This document shows, one piece after another, positions 32,673-42,030 of a stretch of DNA of 64,000 nucleotides. Source of the stretch: Segatella copri. Its GTDB lineage: Bacteria > Bacteroidota > Bacteroidia > Bacteroidales > Bacteroidaceae. The number at the start of each line of letters is the position of its first letter. The stretch's first letter is position 1. The notes beneath the pieces were generated by a model. That model searched no databases. It was not told where the DNA came from and worked only from the letters and a program-made list of their open reading frames with translations. The DNA lies in contig NZ_JAHOEA010000009.1 of the NCBI RefSeq assembly GCF_019127135.1, positions 1 through 64,000 of the forward strand, given 5' to 3'. A program made the translations under genes and the position numbers.

Positions 32673-35600
32673 TTAATTCTTTTCTACGAGAATGTTCAAC
32701 TTAAAGTCATCAAACTCGGTTTCAACACCTGCGTTGTCGCCGATTTCGATACTGTCTGCCAATACCTGACCCTTGATGTAGTCGCCGAATGCCTCGATGG
32801 CTGCGTTAGTATCCTCATTAGAAGCCACAGTCACCTTGATACGGTCGGTAATCTCCAAGCCAGTTTCCTTACGGAGGTTCTGGATACGGTTAATCAACTC
32901 ACGAGCCATACCCTCCTTCTTCAATTCTGGGGTCAACTCTACCTCAAGTGCCACGGTCAGATTGCCATCGTTAGAAACGAGCCATCCTGGAATATCCTCT
33001 GAGATAATCTCCACGTCGGCTACCTCTACCACGGCTTCCTGGCCGTCAATATTCAATGTGATGTTGCCTGCCTTCTCGAAGGCTGCAATCTGGTCCTGAT
33101 TGAGTGCTGACATCTGGGCAGCAACACCCTTCATCAGCTTGCCGAACTTCTTACCCATCACTCTAAAGTTACACTTCACCTTCTTTACGAGAATGCCCTG
33201 ACCCTCAATGAAGTTAACCTCCTTTACGTTCACCTCGTTCTTCAACAGTCCGGCTACTGCCTCGATGTGTGCCTTCTGGGTTGCATCTACGGCAGGAATC
33301 ATAATCTGCTGGAGTGGCTGACGAACCTTGATGTTCACCTTGCGGCGCAATGCCAATACCATAGAAGTAATCTTCTGGGCGATGGCCATACGCTCCTCCA
33401 AGTCGGCATCAATAGCTGTCTCATCAGCTACAGGGAACTTGTCAAGGTGTACGCTCTCCAACTCACCGCCCAAGTCGTGATACAACTCGTCTGCATAGAA
33501 TGGAGCGAATGGAGCCAAGAGTTTAGCCACTGTCATCAAACAGGTATAGAGAGTCTGGTAAGCACTCAACTTATCCTCACTCATCTCCTTACCCCAGAAA
33601 CGTTTACGGTTCAGACGAACGTACCAGTTAGAGAGGTCATCGTTGACGAAAGCATCGATGAGACGGCCTGCGCGGGTTGGATCGTAGCCAGCCAACTCTC
33701 TGTCAACGCCCTTGATGAGGGTATTGAGTGAAGAGAGAATCCAGCGGTCAATCTCTGGGCGCTTCTCAAATGGCACCTGAGCAGCCTCTGCATCGAAACC
33801 ATCTACATTAGCGTAGAGGGCGAAGAAGCTGTAGGTATTATATAAGGTACCGAAGAACTTGCGACGGGTCTCATCCACACCGTTAGGGTCGAACTTCAGG
33901 TTGTCCCAAGGCTCGCTGTTGGTCATCATATAGAAACGAACAGGGTCGGCACCATACTTATCGATCATCTCGAATGGGTTGGTTACGTTACCCACATGCT
34001 TACTCATCTTGTTACCCTTGGCATCGAGGACGAGACCAGAAGAGATAACGTTCTTGAAGGCTACGCTATCAAATACCATGGTAGCGATGGCGTGCAGGGT
34101 GAAGAACCATCCACGGGTCTGATCCACGCCCTCGTTGATGAAGTCGGCTGGATAGAACTTAGGAGGAATAGCATATCCCTCGTAGGTACTATGGATAAGT
34201 GCGTCGCGGTCTGCCTCTGAACCATGGGCCATTTCTCCCTCGAATGGGTAGTGGAGCTGGGCATAAGGCATTGAACCAGAATCGAACCAAACGTCAATCA
34301 GGTCGCTCTCACGATACATTGGCTTGCCCTCCTCGTTAACCAATACAATCTTGTCAACGTATGGACGGTGGAGGTCAATCTTATCATAGTTCTCCTGACT
34401 GTAGTCGCCAGGAACGAAACCATTCTCCTTCAATGGGTTGCTCTGCATGATGCCGGCAGCCACAGACTTCTCGATTTCAGCATAGAGTTCCTCAAGACTG
34501 CCGATACACTTCTCGCCACGGTTCTCATCACGCCAGATTGGCAATGGAGTTCCCCAGAAGCGTGAACGTGAAAGGTTCCAGTCGTTCAGGTTCTCGAGCC
34601 AGTTGCCGAAACGTCCTGTACCGGTGCTCTCAGGCTGCCAGTTGATGGTCTTGTTCAATTCTACCATGCGCTCCTTGCGGGCGGTATCCTTGATAAACCA
34701 GCTATCCAATGGGTAGTAGAGGATAGGCTTGTCGGTACGCCAGCAGTGAGGATAGTTGTGAACATGCTTCTCGCTCTTGAAAGCCTTGCCCTCCTGCTTC
34801 AACTCGTAGCAGAGTACGATGTTCAGGTCTTCTGCCTTATCAGAAGCCTTCTTGTCCCAAACACCATCCACATTAAACTGTGGGTCGTAGGCATTCTTCA
34901 CGTAGTCGCCTGCATGATGAGCGTATGCCTCCTTGTTGACGCAAGCGCTTACGAAGTTGGCATCGAGGTCTTCGATGAGATAGAACTTACCCTGGAGGTC
35001 AACCATTGGGCGGGTCTCACCCTTCTTATTAATAAGGTAGAGCGCTGGGATGTTGGCATCCTTAGCCACCTTGGCATCATCGGCACCGAATGTAGGAGCG
35101 ATGTGAACGATACCAGTACCGTCATCGGTAGTAACATAGTCGCCGAGGATTACACGGAAAGCCTCACTCTCCATCTCGACGAACTGATCGCGACCATCCT
35201 CAGAAGCGAATACCTTCTCAGGATGAGCAGCTGCATATTCTGTAACGAAAGCTGGTGCGAAGAGATCAACCTTCTCGCATGGCTTTACCCAAGGAAGGAG
35301 CTGCTCGTAGTGCAAGCCTTCGAGGTCTGTACCCTTCATGTGGTCGATAATGCGCCAAGGGCACTGCTTCTTCTCCTTGTCGAATGGCAGGAGATTGCCT
35401 TCCTTGCACTCCTGGTCCGCCTTCAGATATGAACCTACCAGAGCCTCAGCCATCACGAGTGTCATAGGCTCGCCATTGTAGAGGTTATAGGTCTCGATGG
35501 CTACATAGTCAATCTTAGGACCTACACAGAGAGCCACGTTAGATGGCAAAGTCCATGGTGTAGTGGTCCATGCGATGAAGTATGGCTTGCCCCACTTGGT

Positions 35601-36284
35601 CCACTCTGCCTTAGGATCCTTGATGAGGAACTGGGCTGTGGTGGTGAGGTCCTTAACATCGCGATAGCAGCCAGGCTGGTTCAACTCGTGAGAGCTCAAG
35701 CCTGTACCTGCACCTGGAGAGTATGGCTGGATGGTGTAACCCTTGTAGAGCAACCCCTTGTTGTAGAGCTGCTTGAGGAGCCACCAGAGAGTCTCGATAT
35801 ACTTGTTATCGTAGGTGATATAAGGATGATCGAGATCAACGAAATAACCCATCTTCTCGGTTAACTCGCGCCATTCAGCTGTGAACTTCATCACGTTCTC
35901 GCGACACTTGTGGTTGTAATCCTCAGTAGAGATATACTTCTCTGAAGCCTTGTTGTCGATATCCTTCTTGGTGATGCCGAGTTCCTTCTCGACACCGAGT
36001 TCAACAGGAAGTCCGTGGGTATCCCATCCCGCCTTGCGGTGAACCTGGAATCCCTTCATGGTCTTGTATCTATTGAATGTATCCTTGATACTACGGGCCA
36101 ACACATGGTGAATACCAGGATGACCATTAGCAGATGGAGGTCCCTCGAAGAAGATAAACTGAGGGCAGCCTTCACGCTCGTCGATAGACTTGTGGAAGAT
36201 ATCATTCTTCTCCCACGCTGCGAGTACGTCATTGTTGGTCTGTGTCAGATTCAGACCATTATGCTCGGCAAATTTCTTAGCCAT
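32673..36284 (-). CDS. ileS: Isoleucyl-tRNA synthetase
   Basis: A 1203-residue class I synthetase of the long, IleRS2-like type. The HIGH motif is GHPGIHH, the KMSKS motif is KMSKH, and an editing domain (WTTTPWTLPSNVAL) and long C-terminal domain are present. It charges tRNA-Ile. No T-box or Ile-rich leader is seen upstream; the leader is about 35 nt. Confidence 0.97.
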   Translation of the reverse strand: MAKKFAEHNGLNLTQTNNDVLAAWEKNDIFHKSIDEREGCPQFIFFEGPPSANGHPGIHHVLARSIKDTFNRYKTMKGFQVHRKAGWDTHGLPVELGVEKELGITKKDIDNKASEKYISTEDYNHKCRENVMKFTAEWRELTEKMGYFVDLDHPYITYDNKYIETLWWLLKQLYNKGLLYKGYTIQPYSPGAGTGLSSHELNQPGCYRDVKDLTTTAQFLIKDPKAEWTKWGKPYFIAWTTTPWTLPSNVALCVGPKIDYVAIETYNLYNGEPMTLVMAEALVGSYLKADQECKEGNLLPFDKEKKQCPWRIIDHMKGTDLEGLHYEQLLPWVKPCEKVDLFAPAFVTEYAAAHPEKVFASEDGRDQFVEMESEAFRVILGDYVTTDDGTGIVHIAPTFGADDAKVAKDANIPALYLINKKGETRPMVDLQGKFYLIEDLDANFVSACVNKEAYAHHAGDYVKNAYDPQFNVDGVWDKKASDKAEDLNIVLCYELKQEGKAFKSEKHVHNYPHCWRTDKPILYYPLDSWFIKDTARKERMVELNKTINWQPESTGTGRFGNWLENLNDWNLSRSRFWGTPLPIWRDENRGEKCIGSLEELYAEIEKSVAAGIMQSNPLKENGFVPGDYSQENYDKIDLHRPYVDKIVLVNEEGKPMYRESDLIDVWFDSGSMPYAQLHYPFEGEMAHGSEADRDALIHSTYEGYAIPPKFYPADFINEGVDQTRGWFFTLHAIATMVFDSVAFKNVISSGLVLDAKGNKMSKHVGNVTNPFEMIDKYGADPVRFYMMTNSEPWDNLKFDPNGVDETRRKFFGTLYNTYSFFALYANVDGFDAEAAQVPFEKRPEIDRWILSSLNTLIKGVDRELAGYDPTRAGRLIDAFVNDDLSNWYVRLNRKRFWGKEMSEDKLSAYQTLYTCLMTVAKLLAPFAPFYADELYHDLGGELESVHLDKFPVADETAIDADLEERMAIAQKITSMVLALRRKVNIKVRQPLQQIMIPAVDATQKAHIEAVAGLLKNEVNVKEVNFIEGQGILVKKVKCNFRVMGKKFGKLMKGVAAQMSALNQDQIAAFEKAGNITLNIDGQEAVVEVADVEIISEDIPGWLVSNDGNLTVALEVELTPELKKEGMARELINRIQNLRKETGLEITDRIKVTVASNEDTNAAIEAFGDYIKGQVLADSIEIGDNAGVETEFDDFKLNILVEKN

Positions 36285-36322
36285 ATTATCTTATATTTTT
36301 ATAATGTTTTTACTTTTGGGCG

Positions 36323-36354
36323 CAAAGTTACAAAAAAAATATGTTTTACCCAAA
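36323..36354 (-). promoter_or_regulatory. Promoter of ileS
   Basis: TTTG (36354-36351), 20-nt spacer, TAACTTTG (36330-36323), a perfect consensus. Confidence 0.88.
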
Positions 36355-36393
36355 AATAGAAAGACTTTTTATATAATTATTTTATTATAAACA

Positions 36394-36436
36394 AAAAAGT
36401 TAGGAGTTGGAACAGCACCCCGACTCCTAACTTTTT
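36394..36436 (-). terminator. Terminator of the nadE operon
   Basis: AAAAAGTTAGGAGT pairs with ACTCCTAACTTTTT around a GC-rich loop; it lies 35 nt after the nadE stop. Confidence 0.85.
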
Positions 36437-36470
36437 ATTTCCCGTTTTATTAAAACTTCGCTGCCATGTA

Positions 36471-38465
36471 TTATAAATTTTCAGCCTCTTGCAGCCAGAT
36501 GGCAGATGCAGCATCACTAGGCATACGCCAGTCGCCACGAGGGCTGAGGCTTACGCTACCTACTTTCGGACCGTCTGGCAGACAGCTGCGCTTGAACTGC
36601 TGATTGAAGAAACGGCGCACGAAGGTCTTCAGCCACTTTTTGATAGTCTCCTCATCATAGCTGTCTGGATCATTATCACTGATCTTTACACGCTCCAGTT
36701 CGGAATCAATAAATGCCTTCTTTGCCAACATGTAAATCTTGGCAGGACGGAAACCGAAACGCAGGAAATAGTAGAGGAAGAAATCATGCAGTTCGTATGG
36801 TCCCACCAAATCTTCCGTCTTCTGCTTGATATTTCCATTCTCATCTGCCGGAATCAACTCTGGACTGATAGGAGTGTCGATGATATCACGAAGAGTGATG
36901 CGGCTCTGTTCGTCTACCCCACTCTCAGCTACATGATTTACGAGATGACGGATCAGGGTCTTAGGAATGCTGGCATTCACGCCATACATACTCATGTGGT
37001 CGCCATTATAGGTGGCCCATCCTAATGCCAACTCAGAAAGGTCGCCGGTACCGATAACCATACCCCCCATCTTATTGGCTAAATCCATCAGGATCTGGGT
37101 ACGTTCTCGAGCCTGGGAATTCTCGTAAGTCACATCATGTACACTGGCATCCTGACCGATATCTTCAAAGTGTTGGGTTACCGCCTTGGCAATACTGATT
37201 TCCTTGATGGTGATACCGAGGCTCTGCATCAGCGAGATGGCATTGTTGTAGGTTCTGTCTGTAGTTCCGAAACCCGGCATGGTGACACCTACAATACCCT
37301 TGCGATTCATCTTGAGTTTGTCAAAAGCCTTTACGCAAACCAGCAAGGCCAGCGTAGAATCCAAACCACCGCTGATACCGATTACTACGGTCTTGGCATG
37401 GGTATGAACGATACGCTTGGCTAGTCCCATGAGTTGGATATTGAAAATTTCCTCGCAAGAGGCATTCATATCGCTGCTGGTAGGAATAAACGGATGAGGA
37501 TTCACCTCACGTTCCAACACAAAATCGCGCTCATTCTCGGTTGGTTCGGCTTCGATATTTCGGATATTGAACTGACCGCCAAGAACAGAATATTTAATAT
37601 TGCGCTGGGCATTCACATAAGTAGAATTCGTACGACGCTCGGTGCGGAGTTTCTCTACATCTATCTGTGAGATAACCATCTGCGGTTCAAGAGAGAAACG
37701 TTCACTCTGTGAAAGTAAAACTCCATTCTCATAAATCAGGGCATTTCCACCATAAACCACATCCTGTGTACTCTCACCGAAACCACAGGAACTGTAGATA
37801 TATCCGGTCATGGTACGGGCACTCTGCTGGCTGAGCAGACTCTTCAGATAATTATGTTTTCCGATGAGTTCGTCGCTTGCAGAAAGGTTGAAGATCAGAT
37901 CTGCTCCAGCCAGCGCCAGTTTATTGCTAGGAGGAGCCGGAGCCCATACATCTTCACAGATTTCCACACCAAACTGTACACCGTCGAACGTCTGGAATAT
38001 CTGAACATCAGGCGTCAGTTTTACCTTATGTCCTGCATAACGAACTTCGCAATCTCTCAGGTCCTGAGCCGAGGCAAACCAGCGTTTCTCATAAAACTCG
38101 CTGTAGTTTGGAAGATATGTCTTCGGTACAATACCGAGAATCTGCCCATGCTGGATAACAATACCACAATTGAGCAACAAGTCGCCCGCTATCACCGGCG
38201 CACCTACGATAGAGATGATATCGAGTTTGCGTGTGAAATCGAGCAACATCATCACCGCCTGCTCGGATGATTCGAGAAGCATCTGCTGGCGGAAGAGATC
38301 CTGACAGGAATAACCCGTAATAGAGAGTTCCGGGAATGTAATAATCTCTACACCCTTTCCCTCAGCCAGCGCTATCTGTTCCTCTATCTGCTGGGTATTG
38401 AAAATGACATCACCCACCTTTACGGCAGGGATGGCACTAGCTACCTTAATAAATCCGTACTTCAT
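36471..38465 (-). CDS. nadE: Glutamine-hydrolysing NAD+ synthase
   Basis: A 664-residue two-domain enzyme. The N-terminal nitrilase-type glutaminase has the Glu-Lys-Cys triad (FPELSITGYSCQD, VPKTYLPNYSEFYEKRWF, GVEICEDVWAP). The C-terminal synthetase has the ATP pyrophosphatase loop GISGGLDSTLAL. It converts deamido-NAD to NAD in the cytosol. It lies 6 nt after the Smr-domain gene and is probably cotranscribed with it. Confidence 0.97.
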   Translation of the reverse strand: MKYGFIKVASAIPAVKVGDVIFNTQQIEEQIALAEGKGVEIITFPELSITGYSCQDLFRQQMLLESSEQAVMMLLDFTRKLDIISIVGAPVIAGDLLLNCGIVIQHGQILGIVPKTYLPNYSEFYEKRWFASAQDLRDCEVRYAGHKVKLTPDVQIFQTFDGVQFGVEICEDVWAPAPPSNKLALAGADLIFNLSASDELIGKHNYLKSLLSQQSARTMTGYIYSSCGFGESTQDVVYGGNALIYENGVLLSQSERFSLEPQMVISQIDVEKLRTERRTNSTYVNAQRNIKYSVLGGQFNIRNIEAEPTENERDFVLEREVNPHPFIPTSSDMNASCEEIFNIQLMGLAKRIVHTHAKTVVIGISGGLDSTLALLVCVKAFDKLKMNRKGIVGVTMPGFGTTDRTYNNAISLMQSLGITIKEISIAKAVTQHFEDIGQDASVHDVTYENSQARERTQILMDLANKMGGMVIGTGDLSELALGWATYNGDHMSMYGVNASIPKTLIRHLVNHVAESGVDEQSRITLRDIIDTPISPELIPADENGNIKQKTEDLVGPYELHDFFLYYFLRFGFRPAKIYMLAKKAFIDSELERVKISDNDPDSYDEETIKKWLKTFVRRFFNQQFKRSCLPDGPKVGSVSLSPRGDWRMPSDAASAIWLQEAENL

Positions 38466-38471
38466 AATAAA

Positions 38472-39611
38472 TTACTTTATTGTTACCTGTGTAGCACCAT
38501 AGCCATACTCCTGGAAAGAAGCATCCTGATAGATACAACTCTTATAGCGATAGTTCAACTCATGAATGAGAGTCTGGCGCAACACGCCTTCACCCTTTCC
38601 ATGAATAAAGATAATTTTCTGTCCCTTCTTTTTCTTATATTCTTCCATGGTCTTCTTAAAGATATCCATCTGATAATGAAGGATATCGGCAGAATTCATT
38701 CCAGCAGTTGTTTCAAGCACTTCATCTGCATGAAGATCTATTACAACTGTACCATCATCCTTCTTGCTTTTCTTCTTGCTAGTGTTGGCAACAACCTTCT
38801 CATCCTTATACATCTGCTCTTTCAGGCGCTTGGAATCAATGACCAGCGGACGGGCAATCTCATCGTTCTCAACAATCGTAAAGAGATAGGCTGGAGTCTC
38901 GAAGAAATCGTTCTCCTCGAAAAGATGAAGCTTATAGAATTTCACAGGATCGAGGCGGAACTGAACATCTGTTGCCGGTTTCAGAAGGAATGGCTTGTCC
39001 TTCTTGTAGGCTATTATCTGGATGGCGATATGTTCCATCTCGTTTAGAGCCTCACGACCGAATTCCTCGATGAAGAGTTTGGTGTTCGGTTCTATTTCTC
39101 CCTCAGCTTTCAGAGTCCATGCATTTCCCTCAGCCACGAGATAGGTATAGTGGAGATAGTAGTTGCTGTCATTCACCATATAGGTCTCGAAACGGGTATT
39201 GGTTACGTCCTTGATGTTGATAGGTACAAAGGCGAGATAAGCACTGAGTTTGTTGCCACCCGTACGTTCCTCAACCGGTTTCACAAAGGTTATCTCACGG
39301 TCGGCAGCATCATATTCCTCTACCTCCATATCCACGTCATCGTGATCATTCAAGATGGCCTTGATACTCCGGCAGTCCTGATGCAGTTCGGTATTAGCAT
39401 GCTCCTCAGCCTTCTGCTGCGCATCCATCTTAGCCGAAATCATCTTGTCCATGGAGTATTCATCCTGCTCCACCACAACTACCTCGTTGATAGGCATCGG
39501 AATCTCGAATCCATCTTCATCCTCAACGAGCACAATATTTTTACCTTGGAAGCCGGCAACCTTTCCGCCACCCACTTCGCTCAAGAATCTAACTTTATCT
39601 CCTTTTTTCAT
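38472..39611 (-). CDS. Smr-domain protein with DUF2027-like N-terminus
   Basis: A 379-residue cytosolic protein. The N-terminal part (GDKVRFLSEVGGGKVAGFQGKNIVLVEDEDGFEIPMP) is a Bacteroidetes DUF2027-type domain; the C-terminal 80 residues are an Smr domain with DLHADEV and IIFIHGKGEGVLRQTL. Smr domains nick or bind nucleic acids (DNA junctions, or collided ribosomes in some families), but the MutS motor is absent here. A lysine-rich linker (KKKSKKDD) joins the parts. Confidence 0.87.
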   Translation of the reverse strand: MKKGDKVRFLSEVGGGKVAGFQGKNIVLVEDEDGFEIPMPINEVVVVEQDEYSMDKMISAKMDAQQKAEEHANTELHQDCRSIKAILNDHDDVDMEVEEYDAADREITFVKPVEERTGGNKLSAYLAFVPINIKDVTNTRFETYMVNDSNYYLHYTYLVAEGNAWTLKAEGEIEPNTKLFIEEFGREALNEMEHIAIQIIAYKKDKPFLLKPATDVQFRLDPVKFYKLHLFEENDFFETPAYLFTIVENDEIARPLVIDSKRLKEQMYKDEKVVANTSKKKSKKDDGTVVIDLHADEVLETTAGMNSADILHYQMDIFKKTMEEYKKKKGQKIIFIHGKGEGVLRQTLIHELNYRYKSCIYQDASFQEYGYGATQVTIK

Positions 39612-39634
39612 AATCTATTAATAATTTGTAATTG

Positions 39635-39642
39635 CAAAGATA
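39635..39642 (-). promoter_or_regulatory. -7 box of the Smr-nadE operon
   Basis: TATCTTTG on the minus strand, 23 nt upstream of the start at 39611. No clear -33 element. Confidence 0.6.
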
Positions 39643-39737
39643 CAAAAGATATTGCAAAACAGGGCTTATTTTAATATTTTTAATGCTACTGATAAAAATA
39701 ATCCTGTAAAAGATGCGCCATGTTAGATATTTTTCCG

Positions 39738-39745
39738 TATCTTTG
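39738..39745 (+). promoter_or_regulatory. -7 box of ispE
   Basis: TATCTTTG, 43 nt upstream of the ispE start. The -33 region is not a clear match. Confidence 0.6.
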
Positions 39746-39788
39746 CAAAGAAAAAGAAATAGTAACGAACCCTTTAAACTGAAAAGTT

Positions 39789-40649
39789 ATGATTACATTT
39801 CCTTGCGCCAAGATTAATCTTGGTTTAAATATAGTTAGCAAGCGGAAGGATGGATACCACAATCTCGAAACTGTGTTCTACCCTATTCCGCTGACCGATG
39901 CACTTGAAATCAAGCTCATGGGCGATGAATTCCCTAGCGAAGTTCCTTGTGATTTGAAGATTACAGGTAACGCGGTGGATTGCGACGAACAGAAAAATCT
40001 CGTTGTAAAGGCTTATAATCTCCTGGCTGCCGACTTCAGAATTCCACGCATCCATGCTCACCTGGTGAAGCGTATTCCTTCGCAGGCTGGTTTGGGTGGC
40101 GGTTCTGCCGATGCAGCCTTCATGATTCGTTTGTTGGACGAGCGTTTCCGTCTCAACATCGGTAATCCGGAGATGGAAAGATATGCTGCCAAACTGGGCG
40201 CAGACTGTGCCTACTTCATTTCTGCAGACCCCGAAGATGGTGACACTGCATGCTATGCAGAAGGTATTGGAGAAGAACTGATGCCGGTAAGTGGTCCTGG
40301 CGATAATCTGAGGGGCTATCATTTGGTTGTGGTGAAGCGCGATGATATTGCCGTCAGCACCAAAGAGGCTTATGCAGCCATCACCCCACAGGCTCCAGCC
40401 AAATGTTGCCGCGACATCGTACGCCAGCCTATCGAGACTTGGAAAGAGGAACTTGTCAACGATTTTGAGGCACCTATCTTCAAGATGCACCCGGAACTGG
40501 CTGAAATCAAACAGAAACTATACAACCTGGGCGCCGTATATGCAGCGATGAGTGGTAGCGGAAGTGCCATCTTCGGTATCTTCAAGCATAAACCTGCAAA
40601 TATCGAGGAACAGTTCGAAGGAATGTTCTGTAAAATAATGAAACTTTAA
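39789..40649 (+). CDS. ispE: 4-diphosphocytidyl-2-C-methyl-D-erythritol kinase
   Basis: A 286-residue GHMP kinase of the MEP isoprenoid pathway. It starts ITFPCAKINLGLNIVSKRKDGYHNLETVFYPI, has the ATP loop PSQAGLGGGSADAAF and closes with AAMSGSGSAIFGIF. Cytosolic. The following AlkD-like gene is 27 nt downstream and likely in the same transcript. Confidence 0.96.
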   Translation: MITFPCAKINLGLNIVSKRKDGYHNLETVFYPIPLTDALEIKLMGDEFPSEVPCDLKITGNAVDCDEQKNLVVKAYNLLAADFRIPRIHAHLVKRIPSQAGLGGGSADAAFMIRLLDERFRLNIGNPEMERYAAKLGADCAYFISADPEDGDTACYAEGIGEELMPVSGPGDNLRGYHLVVVKRDDIAVSTKEAYAAITPQAPAKCCRDIVRQPIETWKEELVNDFEAPIFKMHPELAEIKQKLYNLGAVYAAMSGSGSAIFGIFKHKPANIEEQFEGMFCKIMKL

Positions 40650-40676
40650 TTTAGTTAATAGTTTACTCAAAATATA

Positions 40677-41291
40677 ATGAACGAAGAAACACATCAGAAA
40701 CTGATGACTATCAAGCGAAGCTTCCGCTTGCTGATGAACGGTCCGGGATCGCAATCTATGCGCGATAAGGGACTGGGATATAAACTGAATTGGGGCGTAC
40801 CATTCTATGAACTGAAAAAGATGGCTGAGGAATATGGTAAAGACTATGACCTGGCCATCGAACTGTGGAAGGAAGATATCCGGGAATGCAAGATTCTGGC
40901 TACACTCATCATGCCTGCTGATAAGATGCTTCCTGAAATCACAGATTTATGGATGGAACAGGTACAGAGTCAGGAGATGGCAGAGATGCTTGCCTTCAAC
41001 CTATTGCAGCACGTAGATTACGCGCCTGTTATCGCCTACCAGTGGATAGCGAGTGACAAGCCACTCTACGAGATTGCCGGTTTCCAGCTCCTGGCCCGTC
41101 TCTTTGCCAATGGAAAAGAGCCTAACGAGCGTGGCATCAACGAATTCCTGGATCAGGCTGCCGCAGCATTGCAGGGTGACAACATGGGAATAAAACATGC
41201 TGCCTCTAATGCGGTTCTCCGTTTCTGCGACTTCGGTGAAGATTTCGAACAAATTGCAAGAGGAGCACTCAAGGGTATCTACGAGATATAA
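40677..41291 (+). CDS. DNA alkylation repair protein, AlkD-like
   Basis: A 204-residue all-helical HEAT-repeat protein (GVPFYELKKMAEEYGKDYDLAIELWKEDIRECK is characteristic). AlkD relatives are glycosylases that remove alkylated purines without base flipping, but many homologues lack demonstrated activity. Second gene after ispE. Confidence 0.82.
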   Translation: MNEETHQKLMTIKRSFRLLMNGPGSQSMRDKGLGYKLNWGVPFYELKKMAEEYGKDYDLAIELWKEDIRECKILATLIMPADKMLPEITDLWMEQVQSQEMAEMLAFNLLQHVDYAPVIAYQWIASDKPLYEIAGFQLLARLFANGKEPNERGINEFLDQAAAALQGDNMGIKHAASNAVLRFCDFGEDFEQIARGALKGIYEI

Positions 41292-41337
41292 TGGCTCTGC
41301 TGACGCAGTCAGAAACAGGCCACGACCCTGCTGAAAT

Positions 41338-41418
41338 TACGTCCCGACGTAGCATGGTGCTGCGTCCCGACATACAAAAAAATACGTCCCGATGCAGCAA
41401 ATGCTACGTCGGGACGTA
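41338..41418. repeat. 22-23-bp array with mutually exclusive hairpins
   Basis: CGTCCCGA starts at 41340, 41363 and 41385 (spacing 23 and 22), followed by an inverted copy. TACGTCCCGACGTAGCA (41338-41354) pairs perfectly over 17 bp with TGCTACGTCGGGACGTA (41402-41418). The third unit can instead form the terminator stem with the same right arm. Confidence 0.85.
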
Positions 41419-41425
41419 TTTTTAT
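41381..41425. terminator. Terminator of the ispE-AlkD operon (bidirectional)
   Basis: AATACGTCCCGA (41381-41392) pairs with TCGGGACGTATT (41409-41420), followed by TTTTAT. It lies between the convergent AlkD-like and Nudix genes. Confidence 0.85.
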
Positions 41426-41439
41426 GGCTATTTTCGTCA

Positions 41440-41943
41440 TTACATGAAATACTTCTGGTATTCGTTTTCGAAATTCGGAGTGAAAACACCCTTGCCGATG
41501 TTTTCGCTGATTTCATCTTTTGTCCAGAATCTGCCACCGGCTAATTCTTCCTGGCTCGGTTTCACCTCGCCATCATATACACAACGATGTACGTAAACCA
41601 GTTCCTTTTCCCGCTGACTCTCAAAGACATAATGTCCCAGAGATTCCGGTTCAAAATCGGTGATACCCAATTCTTCCCTTACCTCGCGATGCAATGCCTG
41701 ACTCACACTTTCGCCTAAATCTACATGACCGCCGCAGGCTGTATCCCATTTATCCGGCTGGATATCCTTCCAGGCTGGACGATGCTGCAGATACAGATCA
41801 CCCCGGCTGTTGAATACATGCAGATGAACAACCGGATGCAATATCTTGCTTCCGTCATGGGCATGACCGCGGGTAACAGCGCCCAGAATGTTGCCCATTT
41901 CATCTACTATCGGAAATTCCTCGTTCTTATTATCCATCATCAT
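41440..41943 (-). CDS. Nudix hydrolase
   Basis: A 167-residue Nudix enzyme with the full box GGHVDLGESVSQALHREV-REELGI (GX5EX7REUXEEXGU). The architecture (HDGSKILHPVVHLHVFNSRGDLYLQHRP) resembles the YfcD/IDI-like group that acts on nucleoside diphosphate compounds or is of unknown substrate. Cytosolic, monocistronic or following the DPP III gene. Confidence 0.9.
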   Translation of the reverse strand: MMMDNKNEEFPIVDEMGNILGAVTRGHAHDGSKILHPVVHLHVFNSRGDLYLQHRPAWKDIQPDKWDTACGGHVDLGESVSQALHREVREELGITDFEPESLGHYVFESQREKELVYVHRCVYDGEVKPSQEELAGGRFWTKDEISENIGKGVFTPNFENEYQKYFM

Positions 41944-42000
41944 TTTAAAAGTTTATAGTTAACAGTTTATAGCGGCATCGCCGTATGGCAAGATTGCCCT

Positions 42001-42028
42001 ATAAACTATCAACTCTTAACTATTAACT
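42001..42028. repeat. Heptanucleotide repeats after the DPP III stop
   Basis: Four heptamers ATAAACT, ATCAACT, CTTAACT, ATTAACT lie 2 nt from the stop codon (42031-42033); on the sense strand AGTTAAT-type. Confidence 0.82.
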
Positions 42029-42030
42029 TT

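Noticed and set aside
36285..36320. T-box or Ile leader before ileS
   Set aside because: The leader is only about 35 nt with no hairpin or Ile-rich frame, so neither control is supported.
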